DNA from: Hirudo medicinalis
Taxonomy: Eukaryota; Annelida; Clitellata; Hirudinida; Hirudinidae
Direction of reading: 5' to 3'
NCBI GenBank assembly: GCA_011800805.1
Contig: MPNW01000058.1
Span: 48,170 to 112,169 of the forward strand
Length of the DNA: 64,000 bases
The position numbers and the translations under genes are program-made. Every line of letters begins with the position of its first letter. The first letter of the stretch is position 1. Under the pieces are notes generated by a model. That model was not told where the DNA came from. It ran no database searches and saw only the letters and a list, made by a program, of their open reading frames with translations. Shown here in pieces: positions 58,776 to 64,000 of this stretch.

Positions 58776-61700
58776 GGTCCCTGGCAGCTGGATTGAGGGA
58801 TGTTTGATGTTTGTTTTATTCTTTTTAATATCTTAATATTTTCAAACTGTCTTTATTTTGGCAGTCTGAACTGTTTAACAAACAGAATGACTCGCGGAAA
58901 AGTTTAGCACAACTTTATTATGCTTCATATTTACCATGGATAGGATAGAGATAGATGCATCTCTGTTTGCTATTAAACATGCAACATTTTCCCTTGCAAT
59001 TCGCGACCAAGTTTCTCTAAAATATCGATAAATCCACGATCTTCATGAAGATCTCGTGAATTTTAATCAGCAGTTTGCTGTTTAGGAAGAGTTGAGATAT
59101 AAAAAAAAGTCCATTTTGTGGTTCTAGAGTAATAACCGCCCGAATGGAGCGTTTTGATGTTGGTTGTAAATTGTAATCCCCTGTTCTGCGGTAGAATGCC
59201 CAGCCGTAACTATCATAAAAAATATCATTAAAAGAGTGCAGAATGGACACTAACAAATAGAAACTAGAGGATTGAATAGCGATAGCAAAAGCGAAGGTAT
59301 AAATAACATAAATAAAATAGCCGAAATAAAAGATTTTACATGTAAAATGAATTTCCTAATATTAACTTTTCAGATCTCGATCGACTACAAATTTTAAGAC
59401 GTGTGATTAAACTGAATATTGAAATTTCGTATTGCAACCAAAGGCAATATGATGATATTAAATTTTTATAATAAAAAATATTAAATATAATTATATTATA
59501 TTAAAGATATTTGACATATTTATTTTTTTGAAATAAATATTCATAAATCTTCCTCTAATAAATATTTTTACAAAGCAACCAGTTGGCTGAACCTGAATCG
59601 TTTGACATATTCCGTTTTTCACAATAATATCGCCTCTTGAACTGACGCTCTCCATATCTCTCCAAGCATGGAGCCATGAAAGGTTTTGATTTATTTGAAG
59701 TTTAAATTGAATAATTCGATTCAATAGAAGTACACCTCAATTTATAAATAGATTTCTCGTTTTCTAGTCATGAAAAAAGTCACCACTAGCTTCAAAGAAT
59801 TCTGCATAGGTTTTCACAAAAAAAAAGCTTTGAATGAATATAAAAAAAAAATGCTTTCAAGAATATAAAAAATTTTAAATAATAAAAATTGATCAATTTC
59901 TTCAAGGAGTATTTCTTGCCTTGAAAATTTCTCGTGGATGTGTTCAAGGCCATCTGGAATTTCTTAAGACGATTTATTCAGGCTCTAGAATGTCTCGTGA
60001 TTGAATTATTAGCTCAGCTTCAAGTTATCCACTGACGTCCACAAAACGAGCAGAAACGAGAAGAAATGATGGTCACTTTCTCCTCACCATCCATCACTCC
60101 GCGTGCAATTCTCTTTCTGTGGCCAGGGAAGGTATAAGTAGTGGCTTGGAAGGTAACTTGTGCGATCTATTTTCTGATGTGCTAGTGCTCATGCAGACGT
60201 AACTAATAGATGGCAGTTAAGAAAATTATTAATGTTAATGTTATTATTATTATTATTATTATTATTAGTTATAATTATTAGTCTGTTACTTATTTATTGA
60301 ATGTTGTGGTGCTAGGTTTTCGTTTGGTCATTTGTTGAAAATAATTATCATTATGCAAGAGTTCAACTTGTTTTAATATTCTTCTTTTTTTTTTGTTGAT
60401 AAATTATTTTTATAAAAACAAAGTTTAAGCTTACGTCACATTTAATTATTTATTCAAATGCGCTCTAATTAATAATAATAATAATAATAATAGTAATAAT
60501 AATAATAATAATAATAATAGTTAATTTATAATGCGCCATTTGCATAGCGTCAGAGGCTCCTGATTAATTCAAACAATAATGTGAGTTAAAAGGCTTTGAT
60601 TCCAGACCAGGAATCCAGACTGACAGTTATGCAAGGGACTTTAATAAAATAAACAAGTAGACATTCCAGCCTACAAAGTAACAGGTGAGCCCACGAATCG
60701 ATTGAAGAACATTTTTCTATGTTATTTCATAGGAATTGGTCTTGAAATAACTTAATTGTTTGAATTAAAGTTGATTTTTTAATTCTTAAATTATTTGGGA
60801 AAATACACCAAAATGACTCCAAACATGTTTATATTTTTTAAAGGCACTTAATTGATCAAATATTTGATTATTTATTTGATATTAGTTCGAATTATTTATA
60901 AAATGCTGGCTGATGCCATGACGAGCAGGTATTTTCAGTGCGAAGAATGACATTAAACATTTTGAAGTCAACAAAACTTGCGATATTTGCCTCATCATAT
61001 ATACAAATTTATAATTACAGATTTCTCAAATTTAATAATAATAATAATAATTTAAATAAGCAACAAATAATGGTAAATACTAAATAAAGATCAAATTTGC
61101 CTGGCAATAAATGTTAAAACCTGCATGTCTTATTAATGATGTACAAATCCACGTGATAATAATTCCCTCTTAATTGCGGTTATTTAAAGGCACACATAAA
61201 ATTTTTTAATTCAAATTTAATTATTAATTGGGAATTAATTCTTCAAATGTCGCTCCGAATTACACGAAACGGAATTTAAAATTCAAATCAATAACGGAAA
61301 GACTTGGAATGTTTCAATATTTGAATTATAACATTTTTTTTTATTTTTGATGGAAATTTCAAGCCATATAAGTTAATTAACTTTGTTATTTTAATAATAA
61401 AATTCCATCACATTTCTACCAAACACCCGGCGTCGATGAGTTAAGCCAAGCCATCCAAAATTTGAATCCATACACAACTTTCTCGAAGGTCAAAGCTTTC
61501 CCAAAAGTCCAAGTCATCTTAGTTGTGCGAAGGACTTTAATTAAATGAACAAAGCCTTTTCAAAGCAAACCAGTAACGAGTTGTGAATGTAAAAACAACC
61601 AACACATATTTAATAAGAGCTAAAAATATTCCTTTTCATCATCGAGCGTTTCAAATTTAAGTGATGGATAGCCAGGGAATTAGCGTGTTAAGAAGCTCAA

Positions 61701-62671
61701 AATCTCGGGACAATTCATAATCATCAGTCACTTTTGTCATGTTGCCAGCTTCAACTTATGGACTCTAGAAACTTTTTATTTATCTCCTGAGAATTTCAAG
61801 TCTAGACAATTAATAATCTATTTTTATTGAATAGAATTTATTTTATATATGTATATTTTATTTATATTTATTTTATATTTCAGTTTGGATTTATCGATTA
61901 TTTTTTCATTCACCAATTATGTTTTACATTTGATTACAATTTGATTTTGATTCATGAAGTAACTCTGTAATTCAAATTTTTTTTGTAAGAGTAATGATAA
62001 AATGATAAAGCTAATATATTTTATATTTTGTTATGCTATTAATTGGGGTTTTTTTTTAAATTCGCATGAAAACTGGTGGCAAATCGAATAGTTTTTCCTT
62101 TAAAAATATTTCAAATGCATTTCTAATGCTTTAATTTCTCAAGTTAATTAATCAAAGACGAAAAAAAAAGTTTTTTTCTTTTTATCAATGTAATTATTTG
62201 CGAAATTAATTAAAAACTACGACTGTAAGAGCGTTCGAAATAAAATTTCATCATTCAGAAGAATCGTTGGCGTGCAACTAACAAGCAGAAGAAGAATTTT
62301 GACATCCTCGTGGATCCATCCTCGTGATTTCAGACTGTCACTTCTTCATAATTCGTGTCCGGAAGAATTTAATTTTTAAATGGATGTTTTTATTTTTATT
62401 ACATTCCTGGTTTTTATCATTTATTTATTATTTTATTTATTATTTTATTTCACAAACAGAATGGCAGCTAAACCGTTCGTGTTACATAATACAACAATAA
62501 TACATAATAATAAATAAGACAACAATAATACATAATAATAAATAATACAACAATAATACATAATAATAAATAAGACAACAATAATAACAATAATTATAAT
62601 AAAACAACAATAATAACAATAATAATAATAATAATAATATTAATAATAATAATAATAATAACAGTGCTCAC
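57815..62671. other. Gene-poor 4.9-kb stretch
   Basis: AT-rich with trinucleotide microsatellites (58741-58776, 60241-60268, 60474-60522, 61035-61050) and the 28-bp repeat just before the next gene. Two small GC-richer patches (about 58560-58680 and 60045-60200) show no ORF I trust. The remaining exons of the minus-strand nuclear receptor would be expected to the left of 62672; I looked for the second zinc finger and did not find it. Confidence 0.5.
62470..62655. repeat. 28-bp tandem repeat running into AAT microsatellite
   Basis: About four copies of a unit like ACAACAATAATACATAATAA followed by TAAATAAG, then simple (AAT)n immediately next to the donor of the nuclear-receptor exon. Confidence 0.8.
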
Positions 62672-62842
62672 TTTACAAGCTTCACAAACATTGGCTCCGC
62701 AATAAAAGCCAATGGATGGCTCCCCACACACCTGGCAAGAAGTTATTCCTGATTGGTTCAACCAGCAATCATGAACCCTCTTGAACGACCTGACCTTTCC
62801 ACCTTTTGACCCCTTCTTTTGTTCACAATTCGTCATCGATAC
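62672..62842 (-). CDS. Nuclear receptor, exon with first zinc finger (partial)
   Basis: A single 171-nt exon, phase 0 at both ends, with acceptor GGGAGCAG and donor AAA/GTGAGC. It encodes a basic stretch (GSKGGKVRSFKRVH) then CQVCGEPSIGFYCGANVCEACK, the four-Cys first finger of a nuclear-receptor DNA-binding domain ending at the P-box. The usual aromatic or basic residue before G-V/G-A is replaced by a fifth Cys (FYCGA). The exon stops right after CEACK; the F-F that should follow, the second finger and the ligand-binding domain are not in the ORFs I could find to the left. Either they lie past a long intron or the copy is incomplete. Subfamily not assignable. Confidence 0.65.
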
Positions 62843-62904
62843 CTGCTCCCATTAAAAACCTATTTATTATTATATACCAAATAATTGACGTTGTTAATTG
62901 TGGA

Positions 62905-63128
62905 TAAAAAATATATTGTACAGAATGTACTAAACATATTGTACAAAACCTACTAAACATATAGTATATAATGTACTTGACATATTGAACAGAATGTACT
63001 AAACATACAGTAAACAAACATATATGCACCAAACATATAGTACACAATGTACTAAACATATTGTACAGAATGTACTAAACATATAGTACACAATGTACTA
63101 AATATATTGTACAGAATGTACTAGGTAC
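62905..63128. repeat. ~22-bp palindromic minisatellite
   Basis: About ten copies of a 22-23-bp unit alternating TTGTACAGAATGTACTAAAC and TAGTACACAATGTACTAAAC, giving a 44-45-bp higher-order period. Each unit holds an inverted GTAC...GTAC pair. Confidence 0.85.
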
Positions 63129-63341
63129 ATGAATTCACCGAGTCGCACTCGTACCAACCTGAACCCAGGGAGGGACGTAAACCAGTTCCACTGGAATGGA
63201 GAAATTAGAAGAGCAGATGTGAGCGGTGTCGGTGCGTGCGTATTGGAGACATTTGGAGACGCACCTAAAATATTGACACGGAGACAAGTCGAAGGATGGA
63301 AAAACCGAGCAGAGAAGTGGAAGACTTGGAAGAGAGTGTGG
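63129..63341 (+). CDS. Possible first coding exon, unknown product
   Basis: ATG at 63129 directly after the minisatellite; open for 71 codons to a strong donor (GTGTGG/GTGAGT) in phase 0. The peptide is basic with a clustered Trp/Lys end (EGWKNRAEKWKTWKRVW) and no domain I recognise. Base composition is clearly higher in GC than the flanks. The next exon would be outside the window. It could equally be an untranslated or non-coding patch near the nuclear-receptor promoter. Confidence 0.3.
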
Positions 63342-63374
63342 GTGAGTTGAGAGGGAGACGATGTTCATAATAAT

Positions 63375-63433
63375 AATAGTGATGATGACGATGACGATGA
63401 TGACGATGATGATGATGATGATGATGATGACGA

Positions 63434-63518
<85 letters not shown>
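63375..63518. repeat. GAT microsatellite
   Basis: Long (GAT)n with GAC variants at the start and one GAGAT interruption. The poly-His, poly-Ile and poly-Ser ORFs on the minus strand are artefacts of it. Confidence 0.95.
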
Positions 63519-63889
63519 TTTATGTCTGCGGCTAATTGAAATCCTAAACCAAGCGAGCCACCCACCCACAAAAACTTTAACTTGGAGAAGCAGATGCCCT
63601 TCTTGAGTGTTTGCTTGCATCGTATTATCGCCCGCTATTTATCCAGCGCCATGTTGAAATGGTGAGAATGAGTGAAGGATTGAAATTGTGATGAATGAAA
63701 TCTGAAAAATTATTAACAATTTATTAAAATTAATAATAATAGCGAAAAATAATGAGTGGAAATAAATTGTTTGAAATGGTCGCAAATGAATGAATTTAAA
63801 ATGAACTTCGTGAATCCCTCAAGGCATGAATAATTTATTATTAAACACTGCCCTTAATGGGAGTGCAATCGTTCGTTGTTAACCTCCAT

Positions 63890-64000
63890 GCACATCATCC
63901 ATCCATCCCATCCATCCATCCGTCCGTCCATCCCATTCATCCATCAATCCATCCATCCATCCATCCATCCATCCATCCATCAATCCATCCATCCATCCAT
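63890..64000. repeat. CATC tetranucleotide repeat, runs off the window
   Basis: Imperfect (CATC)n/(CCAT)n continuing to the last base. Confidence 0.95.

Noticed and set aside
62905..63128. CRISPR-like array
   Set aside because: Units are contiguous with no unique spacers and the genome is eukaryotic; it is a minisatellite.
63135..63620. 161-residue minus-strand ORF with a poly-His run
   Set aside because: Created by the GAT microsatellite.

Overview
Eukaryotic, metazoan nuclear DNA. Every gene I could resolve is split by short GT-AG introns (58 bp to a few kb), and the sequence between exons is AT-rich and full of trinucleotide microsatellites. The gene set points to an animal: the Ig-domain pseudokinase PTK7, a polycystin-1-type receptor-channel, the NUP98-NUP96 precursor, the ciliary protein CFAP144 and a nuclear-receptor zinc finger. 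tRNA-derived SINEs and internal TTAGGG-type repeats are also present. Introns are compact, so I infer an invertebrate; I cannot name the phylum.

Layout. 1-9000: four tandem plus-strand genes (A partial; B, C, D complete) of a family I do not recognise. Each encodes two related ~60-residue helical, SAM-like modules, then a charged coiled coil opened by a F/Y-P-[ED]-E-Y-x-E-H-K motif, then a tail that differs in every copy. 9792-20514, minus: complete 33-exon NUP98-NUP96 with FG repeats, GLEBS motif, HF/S self-cleavage site and Nup96 half; one Nup96 exon is one base short. 20.5-24.2 kb: mostly empty, with a weak minus-strand two-exon candidate. 24196-33085, plus: complete 20-exon PTK7. 33698-52288, minus: about 40-exon polycystin-1-like gene (signal peptide, WSC-like and EGF-like modules, REJ/GAIN-GPS, PLAT, 11-TM channel). 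52861-56146, plus: complete DPH1. 56673-57814, plus: CFAP144. 57.8-62.7 kb: long gene-poor stretch. 62.7 kb, minus: one exon with half of a nuclear-receptor DNA-binding domain. To the end: satellites and microsatellites.

Organisation. PTK7 and the polycystin gene are tail to tail (about 0.6 kb apart). The polycystin gene and DPH1 are head to head (572 bp between start codons). NUP98 and PTK7 are head to head about 3.7 kb apart. PTK7 (planar polarity/Wnt), polycystin and CFAP144 are linked by cilium and polarity biology in other animals; NUP98-96 and DPH1 are housekeeping genes. The part most likely to be new is the tandem family at the left edge, whose complete copies each have an NF-kappa-B-like motif upstream. 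Gene models were checked by adding exon lengths and phases: PTK7, DPH1, CFAP144 and units B, C and D close exactly. NUP98-96 needs one missing base, and the polycystin model has a few junctions I could not settle.
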